Source: Nitrososphaera sp. (lineage in GTDB: Archaea > Thermoproteota > Nitrososphaeria > Nitrososphaerales > Nitrososphaeraceae). From it: a stretch of DNA of 64,000 bases. A program made the translations under genes and the position numbers. Positions within the stretch are counted from its first letter, which is position 1. The number at the start of each line of letters is the position of its first letter. This document shows, one piece after another, positions 1 through 8,091 of this stretch. The stretch is taken from positions 1-64,000 of the forward strand of contig JAHEZV010000001.1 in assembly GCA_023250885.1 (NCBI GenBank), read 5' to 3'. A model generated the notes under the pieces. The model was not told the DNA's origin, made no database searches, and saw only the letters and a list, made by a program, of their open reading frames with translations.

Positions 1-139
1 AAGATTCTAGTATGAAAATCTTGTGCGCACCCCTATACGTTGTCGATACCCAAAAGCGTCAAAAATGGAGGCGGTAACGAGTATCCCAGATACGTCATGG
101 GCCCGACAGAATTTGGCTTCCAATTCTGGACAAATGATT

Positions 140-239
140 CATCTAGAAACCATTACCATTGTTTAGAAAGTAAAGATGAATGTTTAGAAACACAGTTGAT
201 TGTTTAGAAACTACGTCAGATTCGGTCGTTACTAAACAA
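140..239. repeat. Phased TAGAAA / TTGTTTAG repeat array (candidate operator)
   Basis: The hexamer TAGAAA occurs at 144, 164, 185 and 205, so copies are spaced 20, 21 and 20 bases, or two helical turns. The last three share the longer core TGTTTAGAAA. An inverted copy of the core (CTAAACAA) lies at 232-239. The array ends about 30-60 bases upstream of the TATA-like element of the FKBP gene. Such phasing would place a repeated protein contact on one face of the helix. The bound factor is unknown. Confidence 0.6.
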
Positions 240-269
240 GGCTGCTAGTGGAATCCTAGATGATGATAA

Positions 270-280
270 GTTGATATAAG
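270..280 (+). promoter_or_regulatory. TATA-like promoter element of the FKBP gene
   Basis: GTTGATATAAG ends 22 bases before the ATG at 302, the usual position for a leaderless archaeal message. No Shine-Dalgarno-like sequence directly precedes the start, which fits leaderless initiation. Confidence 0.5.
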
Positions 281-301
281 GTGAAACGTTAGCCGTTTTC
301 T

Positions 302-1057
302 ATGCCTTTAGAAAAAGGTTCTCTCGTATTGGTGGATTACACTGCTAGAGTTAAAGATACTAACGAAGTTTTCGAGACTACGCGCGAAGAAGACGCGAAG
401 AATACTGCCGAGCTCTACGACCCGACGCGCAAGTACGAGCCGCGGCTTGTCTCCGTTGGAGAAAGCTGGGTTCTGAAGGGGTTTGACGAGGCGCTTGCAA
501 ATGCAAGCGTGGGCGACAAGCTCAGCGTAGAAGTCACGCCGGACAAGGGCTTTGGCGACCGCGACCCGAACAAGGTAAGGATAATCCCGCAGCGCAAGCT
601 CGGCGACAAGGCCGACGAAGTCGGGGTTGGAGACGTCATTGAAGTTGACGACAGGAAAGGCATTGTTCGCTACGTCGGCTCTGGCAGGATTCAGGTCGAC
701 TTTAACCACAGGTTTGCTGGCAGGACATTGCTGTATGATGTCAACGTCATGAAAAAGCTGGACAGCGACAGCGAAAAGGTGAGCGCACTTGTAAGGAGAA
801 GGACGGGCCTCGAAGACAGCAAGGTAAGGGTCGGCCTGGCGGCGCCAAACTTGGAGATCGAGCTACCAGAAGAGGCGTTCATTGCAGAAGGCTTGCAGGT
901 TATCAAGCGCGCGATTGCAAACGACATTTTCAAGTTCGTTCCTTCACTCAAGAGCGTCAGGTTCGTGGAGAGCTACTCTGCGCCTGCTGAGCAAAAGAAG
1001 GAGCAGCCAAAAGCAGAAGAAAAGCCTACAGCTACTGCTGAAGCACCCACGAAGTAA
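302..1057 (+). CDS. Long-type FKBP peptidyl-prolyl cis-trans isomerase
   Basis: This is a cytoplasmic chaperone that would isomerise prolyl bonds. At 251 residues it is of the archaeal long FKBP class, in which the FKBP fold carries an insert-in-flap chaperone domain as in SlyD. The N-terminus (VLVDYTARVKDTNEVFETT) is the typical first FKBP strands, and the LKGFDEAL segment followed by SVEVTPDKGFGDRDP is the conserved core. A further region to about residue 230 is characteristic of the archaeal proteins. The last 20 or so residues are a Lys/Glu/Ala/Pro-rich disordered tail. The gene stands alone behind a repeat array, and the next gene starts 43 bases downstream with its own TATA-like sequence. 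Confidence 0.93.
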   Translation: MPLEKGSLVLVDYTARVKDTNEVFETTREEDAKNTAELYDPTRKYEPRLVSVGESWVLKGFDEALANASVGDKLSVEVTPDKGFGDRDPNKVRIIPQRKLGDKADEVGVGDVIEVDDRKGIVRYVGSGRIQVDFNHRFAGRTLLYDVNVMKKLDSDSEKVSALVRRRTGLEDSKVRVGLAAPNLEIELPEEAFIAEGLQVIKRAIANDIFKFVPSLKSVRFVESYSAPAEQKKEQPKAEEKPTATAEAPTK

Positions 1058-1067
1058 GGGGAAAAAG

Positions 1068-1080
1068 TTTATTATAGTAA
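1068..1080 (+). promoter_or_regulatory. TATA-like element of the A-type Fe-S carrier gene
   Basis: AGTTTATTATAGT lies about 20-30 bases upstream of the ATG at 1100, so this gene probably has its own leaderless transcript separate from the FKBP gene. Confidence 0.45.
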
Positions 1081-1099
1081 AACGGCCGGAATAGGTCGT

Positions 1100-1450
1100 A
1101 TGGAAAGTGCTCAACAAAGCCAACAAGTATCAATAACCCCAAAGGCAGCCGAGAAGGTTGCCGATTTCATGAAGCAGGAGGGCAACTCTGGCCTTTACCT
1201 GAGAGTATACGTATCGGGCGGAGGATGTGCAGGACTGTCCTACGGCATGGGGTTTGAGGAAAAGCCCGACGAGGACGACGAGGTGATTGAGCAGAATGGA
1301 GTAAAGCTATTGCTCGACAGCTACAGCCAGAGGTACCTGAGGGGAGCCAACATCGACTACATCGAAAGCCTCATGGGTTCCGGCTTCAAGATCAACAACC
1401 CCAACGTCACAAAGAGCTGCTCGTGCGGACACTCGTTCAGCACCGAGTAA
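1100..1450 (+). CDS. A-type iron-sulfur cluster carrier (IscA/ErpA/HesB family)
   Basis: The 116-residue protein would hold and deliver Fe-S clusters during maturation of target enzymes. The three family cysteines are visible: Cys43 in GGGCAGLSY and Cys107 and Cys109 in the C-terminal CSCGHSF. Length and the acidic middle segment agree with the family. It lies about 3 kb from the minus-strand SUF operon but is transcribed apart from it on the other strand. The first nine residues (Ser/Gln-rich) precede the conserved SITPKAAEKV and may be a flexible leader. Confidence 0.95.
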   Translation: MESAQQSQQVSITPKAAEKVADFMKQEGNSGLYLRVYVSGGGCAGLSYGMGFEEKPDEDDEVIEQNGVKLLLDSYSQRYLRGANIDYIESLMGSGFKINNPNVTKSCSCGHSFSTE

Positions 1451-1507
1451 AACCCCTTCTTCTTTTCAATTTTCATTAACCAGCAGATGCTTTAGATCAA
1501 AAATCAA

Positions 1508-1687
1508 TCAGCTGAGAAGGATTTTGTTAAGAGCATATTGGGTAAGATGGGTTTGGCATAGCCTGATTAGGCTATCTCTCAGGGCATCGAGCCGCCGTCC
1601 TGAAACATACAGTTTTCTCAGCTGCTCCACCTTAACGCCCAGTTTCTCCAATTCGTCTAAAAGCGTAGTTATTGATGCTCCTTGCAT
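1508..1687 (-). CDS. Possible small coiled-coil protein (59 aa)
   Basis: This frame is too short for the ORF track. It starts MQGASITTLLDELEKLG and is rich in leucine, lysine and arginine with heptad-like spacing, as in a short coiled coil. A TATA-like CTTATATT lies about 20-30 bases upstream on the minus strand, which supports expression. I do not recognise a family. The neighbouring space between the A-type carrier and glutamate dehydrogenase is otherwise empty, so chance is a real alternative. Confidence 0.35.
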   Translation of the reverse strand: MQGASITTLLDELEKLGVKVEQLRKLYVSGRRLDALRDSLIRLCQTHLTQYALNKILLS

Positions 1688-1791
1688 TCATTCGCGATTG
1701 TGTTTTGTCGAGAATATAAGATAAATAACTGGATGTTCAAGAAAAATCTTCCAAGCACAGCTGGCTTCAGAAAAATGAAAAAAGGACTGGC

Positions 1792-3066
1792 TTAAGGCCA
1801 GAGTCCCCTTAGCTGGACTGCCTCGACTACCCTGTTCACTGCAAGGACAGTGCTTGCCTTGCGCAGGTTGACACCGTACTTCTCCGACGTAGCGTAGGTG
1901 TCGAGGAACGATTTGGTGATGTTCTTGTCGAGTCTTTCGTTGACCTCGGCCTCTGTCCAGTAGTCCCTGCGCAGGTTCTGCAGCCACTCAAAGTACGACA
2001 CAGTGACTCCCCCCCCGTTTGCAAGGATATCAGGAATGTTCAGGATCTTGTTCTTGTAGAGAATGTCGTCCGCTTCTGGTGTCGTGGGGCCGTTGGCCGC
2101 TTCTGCGACAAGTTTTGCCTTCACCTTGCCGGCGTTCTTGCCGGTTATCTGGTTTTCAAGTGCCGCTGGTATCAGTATTGTGCACTCTGTTTCCAGCAGC
2201 TCCTCATTGCTTATAGACTTGGCTCCTGAGAATCCCGCAACAGAGCCGGTCTTTTCCTTGTGCTTGCGGAGCGCGGCTATTTGCATGCCGCTCTTGTTGT
2301 AGACGCCGCCCTTCGAGTCAGACGCCGCGATAACTGTGGCGCCCTGCTCTTCGACCAACTGCGATGCAAACTGGCCGGCGTTGCCAAACCCTTGCACCGC
2401 GACAGTTGTGCCCTTGATGTTTATCTTTAATTTCTTTGCCGCTTCCCTTACCGTGAACGCAAGGCCGCGTCCTGTCGCTTCGTTCCTGCCAAGCGAACCT
2501 CCGATTGCGATCGGCTTGCCCGTGATGACTTCTGGCTGGACAAAGTTGCCCTTGAGGGCAGAGTAGGTGTCCATTATCCACGCCATTTCCTTGCCGCCGG
2601 TGTAGACATCTGGCGCGGGGATGTCGGTGTGCGGGCCAATAATATCAGCTATTGCGTAGGCATAGCGCCTTGTCATGCGCTCTAGCTCGCCGACTGACAT
2701 TTCCTTCGGGTTGCAGATAATGCCGCCCTTGCCTCCGCCGTAGGGAATGTCTGCCACTGCGCATTTCCATGTCATCCACATCGACAGGGCCTTGACCTCG
2801 TCAATGGTGACCTGCGGATGGTACCTGATTCCGCCCTTATAGGGGCCGCGGGCGTCATTATGCTGCGAGCGAAATCCAGTGAAAACCCGGATTTCGCCGT
2901 TGTCCATTTTGACTGGCAACGAAACCGTAAGAACGCGCTTTGGGTGGGCTAAAACCTGGTGTAAACCCTTGTCTAGTCTTATCAGCTTTGCCGCTTCGTC
3001 TAGCTGTTTCAGAGCAACCTCAAACGGGTTGATTGATGCCGTAGAGCTTTTTGCTGTCTGTAGCAT
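1792..3066 (-). CDS. gdhA: Glutamate dehydrogenase (Glu/Leu/Phe/Val dehydrogenase family)
   Basis: This cytoplasmic enzyme interconverts 2-oxoglutarate plus ammonium with glutamate, a main entry of ammonium into biomass. At 424 residues it has the normal length of the hexameric archaeal enzymes. The N-terminal half carries GPYKGGIRYHP and the catalytic-lysine segment PYGGGKGGI. The C-terminal half is the Rossmann domain with VAVQGFGNAGQFA. The gene is downstream of tatA on the same strand but separated by about 107 bases with promoter-like sequence, so it is probably transcribed alone. The cofactor cannot be fixed by eye; after the second Rossmann strand the sequence reads AASDSKGG, which leaves NAD or NADP open. 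Confidence 0.97.
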   Translation of the reverse strand: MLQTAKSSTASINPFEVALKQLDEAAKLIRLDKGLHQVLAHPKRVLTVSLPVKMDNGEIRVFTGFRSQHNDARGPYKGGIRYHPQVTIDEVKALSMWMTWKCAVADIPYGGGKGGIICNPKEMSVGELERMTRRYAYAIADIIGPHTDIPAPDVYTGGKEMAWIMDTYSALKGNFVQPEVITGKPIAIGGSLGRNEATGRGLAFTVREAAKKLKINIKGTTVAVQGFGNAGQFASQLVEEQGATVIAASDSKGGVYNKSGMQIAALRKHKEKTGSVAGFSGAKSISNEELLETECTILIPAALENQITGKNAGKVKAKLVAEAANGPTTPEADDILYKNKILNIPDILANGGGVTVSYFEWLQNLRRDYWTEAEVNERLDKNITKSFLDTYATSEKYGVNLRKASTVLAVNRVVEAVQLRGLWP

Positions 3067-3084
3067 GCCATTGTTCTGGAAAAG

Positions 3085-3160
3085 TTGATGTTATAAGTTT
3101 TGTGTGCAAATTGTAGCGTGCATTCCTTGCATCGCAAGCAAGTTTTGCCTTTTATATATG
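3085..3160 (-). promoter_or_regulatory. Promoter region of gdhA with TATA elements and a small palindrome
   Basis: Read on the minus strand there is ATATATAAAAGG (about 3146-3157) and a second TATA-like ACTTATAACATC nearer the start codon. Between them is the perfect palindrome CTTGC-GAT-GCAAG (3126-3138), placed close to where the upstream TATA would start transcription. A repressor or dual-promoter arrangement is possible but inferred. Confidence 0.4.
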
Positions 3161-3173
3161 AAGGCAATGGCAG

Positions 3174-3527
3174 TTAGCTTGTCATTCTTTTTGATATGAG
3201 CATGCGCAGCTGCTCGTCAGTCAGGCCGGCAAAGTCGTCTATGCCAAGTGAATTGGCTATTGTTTCAAGCTTTTCCCTCTCGCTCGCAACGGGGCCGGTG
3301 ATCTTGGGTATCCTGCTGGGACTCCTTGCGGCTTCTGCGGCTTCTGCGGCTTCTTCCATCTCGCGCCTGAACGTATTCTTTGCCTTTTCGAACTCCCCCA
3401 CTGCCTTGCCCATGCTGCGCGAGAACTGTGGAAGCCTTTTGGTGCCAAAGAGCAGAACCAGGCCGAGAAGTATTATTATAATCCACTCTGTGCCAGCGAT
3501 ATTCATTAGTAGGGAGGACGTTTCCAT
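3174..3527 (-). CDS. tatA: Twin-arginine translocase subunit TatA/TatE
   Basis: TatA forms the pore-like component that exports folded proteins bearing twin-arginine signals. The 117-residue protein has the family layout: a short N-terminal stretch, one membrane helix (TEWIIIILLGLVLLFG), the FGTKRLPQFSRSMG hinge and amphipathic helix, then a long charged and alanine-rich tail. The second methionine (MNIAGTEW) is an alternative start that would still keep the helix. It lies 27 bases after the PAP2 gene stop on the same strand. A Rieske protein occurs in the nearby SUF operon, but that one has no export signal, so no client can be named here. Confidence 0.9.
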   Translation of the reverse strand: METSSLLMNIAGTEWIIIILLGLVLLFGTKRLPQFSRSMGKAVGEFEKAKNTFRREMEEAAEAAEAARSPSRIPKITGPVASEREKLETIANSLGIDDFAGLTDEQLRMLISKRMTS

Positions 3528-3554
3528 CTAAATGGTATAACCTGCTAACCAGAA

Positions 3555-4253
3555 TTAAAGATTTCCACTGGCTTGAGAAGGAGGGTCTTCCTTGCCCTTG
3601 AACCGCGACATGAAAAACGGTTGGTCAAGCTTCATAGCGTTGGCAAGCACCACAGACACTATTCCTCCAAACAGGAACCCTCCAATGATGTCAGTCGGGT
3701 AGTGCTGCAGGAGGTAGAGGCGCGTAATCCCGATAATGATGGGAAATGCCCACACTGCGTAGCCCGCTTTTCTTGACTTGTTGTATACTGCAAAGCCGAT
3801 AATGAAGGCGAGCGCGGTCGCGCGCGCAGCGTGCCCCGACGGGTATGAAAAGCCGGCTGCGAACGGTGCAAGGCTGTCATTTTCAATGCTGAAATCTTTC
3901 GGCAGCTCCAGCGCAGGCTCAAACGTGTAGGGCGGAATCTCCCTTCCCACCAGCGGCTTCATGTACATTACAAGGACGACGATGACGACAAGCGCGATCA
4001 GAAAGATCATGCCGGTCTTCCTTGTGCGCCTGATTATCGTGATTATGGTTCCAAAGATAAACATCGTGATGACATCGCCCATCGAGGTGATCGTTATCAT
4101 TACCGCGTCAAGGCCGGCGTTGCCTTGCGTCGACTTGAAGTAGCGGCTTGCCGCGTCGTCGGCTCCATAGGTCGCGCCGGAAGCAACCGCCGCGCTGAAC
4201 GCGACGAACGCGACCACGAGCGCGACAAACTGCATCGAGCGCGTCCTTATCAT
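3555..4253 (-). CDS. PAP2-superfamily membrane phosphatase
   Basis: The ORF track starts this frame at 4427, but that start overlaps the upstream gene; the ATG at 4253 gives a 232-residue protein beginning MIRTRSMQFVALVVAFVAF with an immediate membrane segment. Several more hydrophobic helices follow. The PAP2 catalytic motifs are visible as PSGHAARATAL (central motif with the acid/base histidine) and RLYLLQHYPTDIIGG (final motif with histidine and aspartate). The family dephosphorylates lipid phosphates such as phosphatidic acid or polyprenyl pyrophosphate at the outer membrane face; the substrate here is not known. It ends a minus-strand run after sufU and a zinc-ribbon protein. Confidence 0.88.
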   Translation of the reverse strand: MIRTRSMQFVALVVAFVAFSAAVASGATYGADDAASRYFKSTQGNAGLDAVMITITSMGDVITMFIFGTIITIIRRTRKTGMIFLIALVVIVVLVMYMKPLVGREIPPYTFEPALELPKDFSIENDSLAPFAAGFSYPSGHAARATALAFIIGFAVYNKSRKAGYAVWAFPIIIGITRLYLLQHYPTDIIGGFLFGGIVSVVLANAMKLDQPFFMSRFKGKEDPPSQASGNL

Positions 4254-4321
4254 CCAGGGCGGCCTGACTGCGGCAGACAAGCAGTGAAAAGAGTGTGCCT
4301 GTTGGCGTTTAACTGTTTTCC

Positions 4322-4651
4322 CTACATCTTGGCGCCGCACTGAGAGCAGGCCTTGCCCTCCTCGTTTGGCGCAAAATACATAGAAGAACTGCACGCCTTG
4401 CAGGTGGCCGGCTCGAGCGCGTTCCACAGCCGATAGTAGCGCGTGTTAAAGTTCTGCGCGATCGGCCTGAGCATGCCGGACTTTTCCATTTTCAGCAGCA
4501 CGTCCTCAAAGTCAAGCACGTCGTCAAGCTCTTTGTACTTGTCAATCTTGTTGAGGTACCCGAGTATCTCGTCGTTTGAGAACCTGACGTCGGTGTCGTT
4601 GAAATTATCAAATATTATTTTCCGGATATCGAAGCTGCTTGCCTTGAGCAT
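4322..4651 (-). CDS. Hypothetical protein with winged-helix-like body and C-terminal zinc ribbon
   Basis: The 109-residue protein begins MLKASSFDIRKIIFDNF. Its first 75 residues look alpha-helical and resemble a small helix-turn-helix or winged domain (FSNDEILGYLNKIDKY). The end carries two CxxC pairs (CKAC and CSQC) like a zinc ribbon. The start codon follows the sufU stop without a gap, so it is probably the last gene co-transcribed with the SUF operon. I do not recognise a named family. A regulatory or Fe-S-related role is a guess from position only. Confidence 0.75.
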   Translation of the reverse strand: MLKASSFDIRKIIFDNFNDTDVRFSNDEILGYLNKIDKYKELDDVLDFEDVLLKMEKSGMLRPIAQNFNTRYYRLWNALEPATCKACSSSMYFAPNEEGKACSQCGAKM

Positions 4652-5080
4652 TTACAGACCCTTTGAGTCGTCCTGGAGTTTTTTGGCAGTAGCAGGATCC
4701 CTGTCTGCATAGTACTTTACCATCCCCAGCTTTAGCACCTTGAGCGATAAGAGCGCGCACTTGATCCTGGCCGGCCCCAAGTTCATGAGCCCGATGTTTT
4801 CTAAAATGTCGTTCTTCGTCAAATCCTTGACGGACGTCAGCGGCTTGCCGGCAACCATTTCGGTGAGCATCGAGGCGCTTGCCTGGCTGATGGCGCAGCC
4901 CCTGCCCTCGAACTTGATGTCCTTTATCTTGTCCCCATCCACCTTTAGGTGTATGTCGATCTCGTCGCCACACAGCGGGTTGCTGTCGTGTATGCTCACG
5001 TCTGCGTCCGGCAGCTTGCCCTTGTTCCTTGGGTTGCGGTAGTGGTCGAGGATTATCTCGCGATAAATGTCGTCACTCAA
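4652..5080 (-). CDS. sufU: SufU/IscU-type Fe-S cluster assembly scaffold
   Basis: SufU-type proteins accept sulfur from the cysteine desulfurase or hold a nascent cluster. The 142-residue protein shows the family cysteines in NPLCGDEIDIHL, GRGCAISQASASML and ARIKCALLSL, with the aspartate of CGDE that helps cluster or zinc binding. Its start overlaps the sufS stop by four bases, so the pair is translationally coupled. Order sufS-sufU is common in organisms that use the SUF machine. Confidence 0.95.
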   Translation of the reverse strand: MSDDIYREIILDHYRNPRNKGKLPDADVSIHDSNPLCGDEIDIHLKVDGDKIKDIKFEGRGCAISQASASMLTEMVAGKPLTSVKDLTKNDILENIGLMNLGPARIKCALLSLKVLKLGMVKYYADRDPATAKKLQDDSKGL

Positions 5081-6324
5081 ATCTTGAACAGCCTCCTTGC
5101 CTCTTCAAGCGCGCCAATGAAAGTGTCGATTTCCTCTTTTGTGTTGTAGATATAAAAGCTTGCCCTAGAAGTCGCGGCTACGTCGAGCCTCTCCATGAGC
5201 ACCTGCGCGCAGTGGTGGCCTGACCTGATTGCGACCCCGTGGTCGTTCATTATCGTTGCAAGGTCGTGCGGGTGTACGTCGCCGATGTTGAATGACACCA
5301 CGCCACCCCTGTCATTTGTGTTGCGAGGGCCGTAGAGCGTCACACCCTTTACCCCGGAAATTCGGTCAATCGCGTATTTTGTCAGCTCGATTTCATGTTC
5401 TCGGACTTTATCCATCCCGAGGTTGTTCAGGTAGTCGATTGCGGCTGCAAAGCCGATGACATCGGCGATGTTGGGAGTCCCGCCCTCGAACTTGTATGGG
5501 AGTTCGTTGTACCTCGTCTCGTACTTGTGGACTTCTTTTATCATGTCGCCACCGCTTATGAACGGAGGCATCTTTTCAAGGATATCCCTCTTGACGTACA
5601 GTATGCCGACCCCTGTCGGACCCAGCATTTTGTGAGCCGAGAAGGCCATAAAGTCGCAGTCCATTTTTTGGACATCAACCGCCATGTGCGGGACTGACTG
5701 CGCGCCATCGATCAGGACAGGAATTCCTTTTTCATGCGACATCTTGATGATGTCGCTCACGGGCACAATGGTGCCAAGAACGTTTGACATGTGCGTAACC
5801 GACACGAGTTTCACCCTGTTGCTGTCAAGGTGGCTCTTGTATTCTTGCATCTTTAGGTAGCCGTTGTCGTCGACCCCGATGTATTCCAGCTTTGCGCCTT
5901 TTTCAGAAGTCAGGATCTGCCACGGTACAATGTTGCTGTGGTGCTCTACTTCAGTGATTACAATCTTGTCATCCTTTTTCACGTTTGCGCGGCCCCACGA
6001 GTACGCAACCAAGTTTATCGCTTCTGTGGCGTTGCGCGTGAAAATGATCTCATCGGTAGACTTGGCGTTGATGAATTTCGCCACCTTCTCTCTTGTCTTT
6101 TCAAAGGCGATCGTGGCCTCTTCTGCAAGCTGGTGCACGGCGCGGTGAATGTTAGAGTTGTAGTTCATGTAATAATCATGAATGGCGTCAATGACTGCAA
6201 GGGGCTTTTGCGTAGTCGCGGCGTTGTCAAGGTAGACAAGGGGCCTGCCTCCGCTCACCTTGCGGTTGAGGATCGGGAAATCAATCCTTATCTTTTCGAC
6301 ATTGAGAGCACCCTTTTGCATCAT
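5077..6324 (-). CDS. sufS: Cysteine desulfurase SufS (class V aminotransferase fold)
   Basis: This PLP enzyme takes sulfur from cysteine, leaving alanine, and passes it to SufU or SufB. At 415 residues it has the group II length. The PLP lysine is in FSAHKMLGPTGVGILYV, and the active cysteine is in RSGHHCAQVLM near the C-terminus. The N-terminus VYLDNAATTQKP is diagnostic. The first eight residues (MMQKGALN) precede the conserved VEKIRIDFPIL; either methionine could start. It follows the Rieske gene after four bases and overlaps sufU, so it is inside the operon. Confidence 0.97.
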   Translation of the reverse strand: MMQKGALNVEKIRIDFPILNRKVSGGRPLVYLDNAATTQKPLAVIDAIHDYYMNYNSNIHRAVHQLAEEATIAFEKTREKVAKFINAKSTDEIIFTRNATEAINLVAYSWGRANVKKDDKIVITEVEHHSNIVPWQILTSEKGAKLEYIGVDDNGYLKMQEYKSHLDSNRVKLVSVTHMSNVLGTIVPVSDIIKMSHEKGIPVLIDGAQSVPHMAVDVQKMDCDFMAFSAHKMLGPTGVGILYVKRDILEKMPPFISGGDMIKEVHKYETRYNELPYKFEGGTPNIADVIGFAAAIDYLNNLGMDKVREHEIELTKYAIDRISGVKGVTLYGPRNTNDRGGVVSFNIGDVHPHDLATIMNDHGVAIRSGHHCAQVLMERLDVAATSRASFYIYNTKEEIDTFIGALEEARRLFKI

Positions 6325-6328
6325 TTCT

Positions 6329-6649
6329 TTACCCTAACTGAACGTAAATTGCGTTGTCCTGTATTTTAACCTTGTAAGTTTTAAGAGGCTCTTCCGCCGG
6401 CAGGTTCTGCGGCGCGCCGGTGTCCAGCTTGAACACCGATAGATGTAATGGGCAGGTGACGGTTTTTTCTTCCTCGTTCATGATGCCTGTTGCGAGATCT
6501 GCGTAGGCGTGGGTGCATATCCTGTCGGTGGCAAACACCTTGCCCCTAGCTTTTGCCAGCAGGATCTTTTTGTCGGCGTGGTCAAAGTCCAGCAGGTCGC
6601 CGTTCTTGAGCAATTTTTCGTCGCATACTTTAATCCATTCTTCTGGCAT
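6329..6649 (-). CDS. Rieske-type [2Fe-2S] ferredoxin in the SUF operon
   Basis: The 106-residue soluble protein has the Rieske ligand pairs CTH (in DRICTHAYADLATG) and CPLH (in VTCPLHLSVFKL), spaced as in NirD/BphF-like small Rieske ferredoxins. There is no signal peptide or membrane helix. It sits between sufD and sufS with gaps of five and four bases, so it is made together with the assembly machine. It could supply electrons for cluster assembly, but that role is inferred from position only. Confidence 0.9.
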   Translation of the reverse strand: MPEEWIKVCDEKLLKNGDLLDFDHADKKILLAKARGKVFATDRICTHAYADLATGIMNEEEKTVTCPLHLSVFKLDTGAPQNLPAEEPLKTYKVKIQDNAIYVQLG

Positions 6650-6654
6650 GGCTC

Positions 6655-8067
6655 CTACCTGTACTTGTAGTGCTTCTCAAAGATGTCCCGCGTTTCGCGG
6701 TAGCGCGACTTTTCGACTTCCAGGATCTGCTCCATCGCCTCATCCGTCCTGAGCATCAGCTGCCTGCCCTGCCACTTGTTCTCGATAAGGTAGTTGACCC
6801 ACGCCCTGATCGTCGGGCCCATCTTCCTTGACAGCGGCTCGAGGAAGCCTGACACGATCTCGCGCTTTGCGCCCTCCCTGCTCAGGCCCCGCGTGGAAAG
6901 GTAGTAGATCTGGTTCTCGTCGATCTGGGCGACAGACGCCGAGTGCGTCGCCTTGACCTCATTGGTCTCAATTTCAAGGCCCGGTATCGAGTCCGACTTG
7001 GCGCCCCTGTCAAGCAGGATCGCGTGCCCTGCCAGGTACGATTCTGTGCCCTTGCCATCCTTGCCTATCTTGATCATTCCCTTGAACAGAGACTTTGAAG
7101 TGTCCTTGAGCACTGACTTTACCAGCACCCTTCCTCTGGAGTGCTGGCCGTGGTGTATAAGGTTTGACATCACGTCAAACGACTGGTTGCCCACGCCGAA
7201 AATGATCTCGACGTCTTCAGCTGACGCGCCGGAACCCTTCATTATGCTATCTGTCTTGTAGCGCGAAAGGAGTGATCCGAACATGCCGATGTACCAGGAC
7301 ATCTTGGCATCTCTTTCAACAAACGCCTTCCTGTTTGAAACGTTGACAGTGTCAGATCCCATCGCCTGCAAAGTCACCATTTCAAGGTGCGCGTTGGGGT
7401 TGACGTGTGTTTCCATTAATTCGAAGTAGCCCTGCTGGACGTCCTGCCTGCCCGACGAGCCGGGCGCATACAGTTCCTGCACCACTGTCGCTTTAGAGCC
7501 GGTGTCTGCGACAATCATGTTTCTTGATATCAGCGACGTGCCGTTGTCTGCAAGCGAAGTGATAACCCTTATCGGGTCTTCAAGCGCGACGTTCTTCGGG
7601 AGGTAGATGAAAATGCCGGACTGGAAGGCCGACGCTTCAAGAGCAAGGAACTTGTCCTCCACGTAGTTGAGCGGATTTGCTTCCATGTGGGACTTGATCA
7701 GGTCTCCATGCTTTGACAGCGCTTCCTTTATGCCTGACACAATTACGCCCTGCTTGGCAACGCTGTCGCTAACAAATATCCTGTTTATCTCCTGCCCCAC
7801 CTGGAGCACGCCCGTCTCCTGTTCTAGCTCCTTCAGCCTATCAGCAAGATCCTTGCCAAGAGTAGCCTGCATTGTTTGCGCAAAGTGCACGCTCGCAGAC
7901 TTGATCTTGTTGACATCCGAATACTTTGCATACAGCGGTGACACTTCGGCCGGCAGCGACTGGTACTGCGAGAACGCCTGTTTGCGCATGGCTGCCAGCC
8001 AGCCGGGATCATTGCCCGCTAGCGAATCTACATATTCGCTGCTGATTGATGACAGGGCAGTTGCCAT
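6655..8067 (-). CDS. sufD: Fe-S assembly scaffold component SufD
   Basis: The 470-residue protein is a SufB/SufD-family beta-helix protein, recognisable by the C-terminal block KSDSIPGLEIETNEVKATHS and the following repeats with LSREGAKREIVSGFLEPL. In other organisms SufB, SufC and SufD form a cluster-building complex. The N-terminal 150 residues are variable and helical, as expected for SufD. The gene follows sufB after a 24-base gap. No cysteine cluster typical of SufB is evident, which favours SufD over SufB. Confidence 0.93.
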   Translation of the reverse strand: MATALSSISSEYVDSLAGNDPGWLAAMRKQAFSQYQSLPAEVSPLYAKYSDVNKIKSASVHFAQTMQATLGKDLADRLKELEQETGVLQVGQEINRIFVSDSVAKQGVIVSGIKEALSKHGDLIKSHMEANPLNYVEDKFLALEASAFQSGIFIYLPKNVALEDPIRVITSLADNGTSLISRNMIVADTGSKATVVQELYAPGSSGRQDVQQGYFELMETHVNPNAHLEMVTLQAMGSDTVNVSNRKAFVERDAKMSWYIGMFGSLLSRYKTDSIMKGSGASAEDVEIIFGVGNQSFDVMSNLIHHGQHSRGRVLVKSVLKDTSKSLFKGMIKIGKDGKGTESYLAGHAILLDRGAKSDSIPGLEIETNEVKATHSASVAQIDENQIYYLSTRGLSREGAKREIVSGFLEPLSRKMGPTIRAWVNYLIENKWQGRQLMLRTDEAMEQILEVEKSRYRETRDIFEKHYKYR

Positions 8068-8091
8068 TATGGGATCACTTGAAGAGATCGC

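Noticed and set aside
308-709. Minus-strand ORF of 133 aa opposite the FKBP gene
   Set aside because: It is a shadow frame without family features and lies fully within the FKBP gene.
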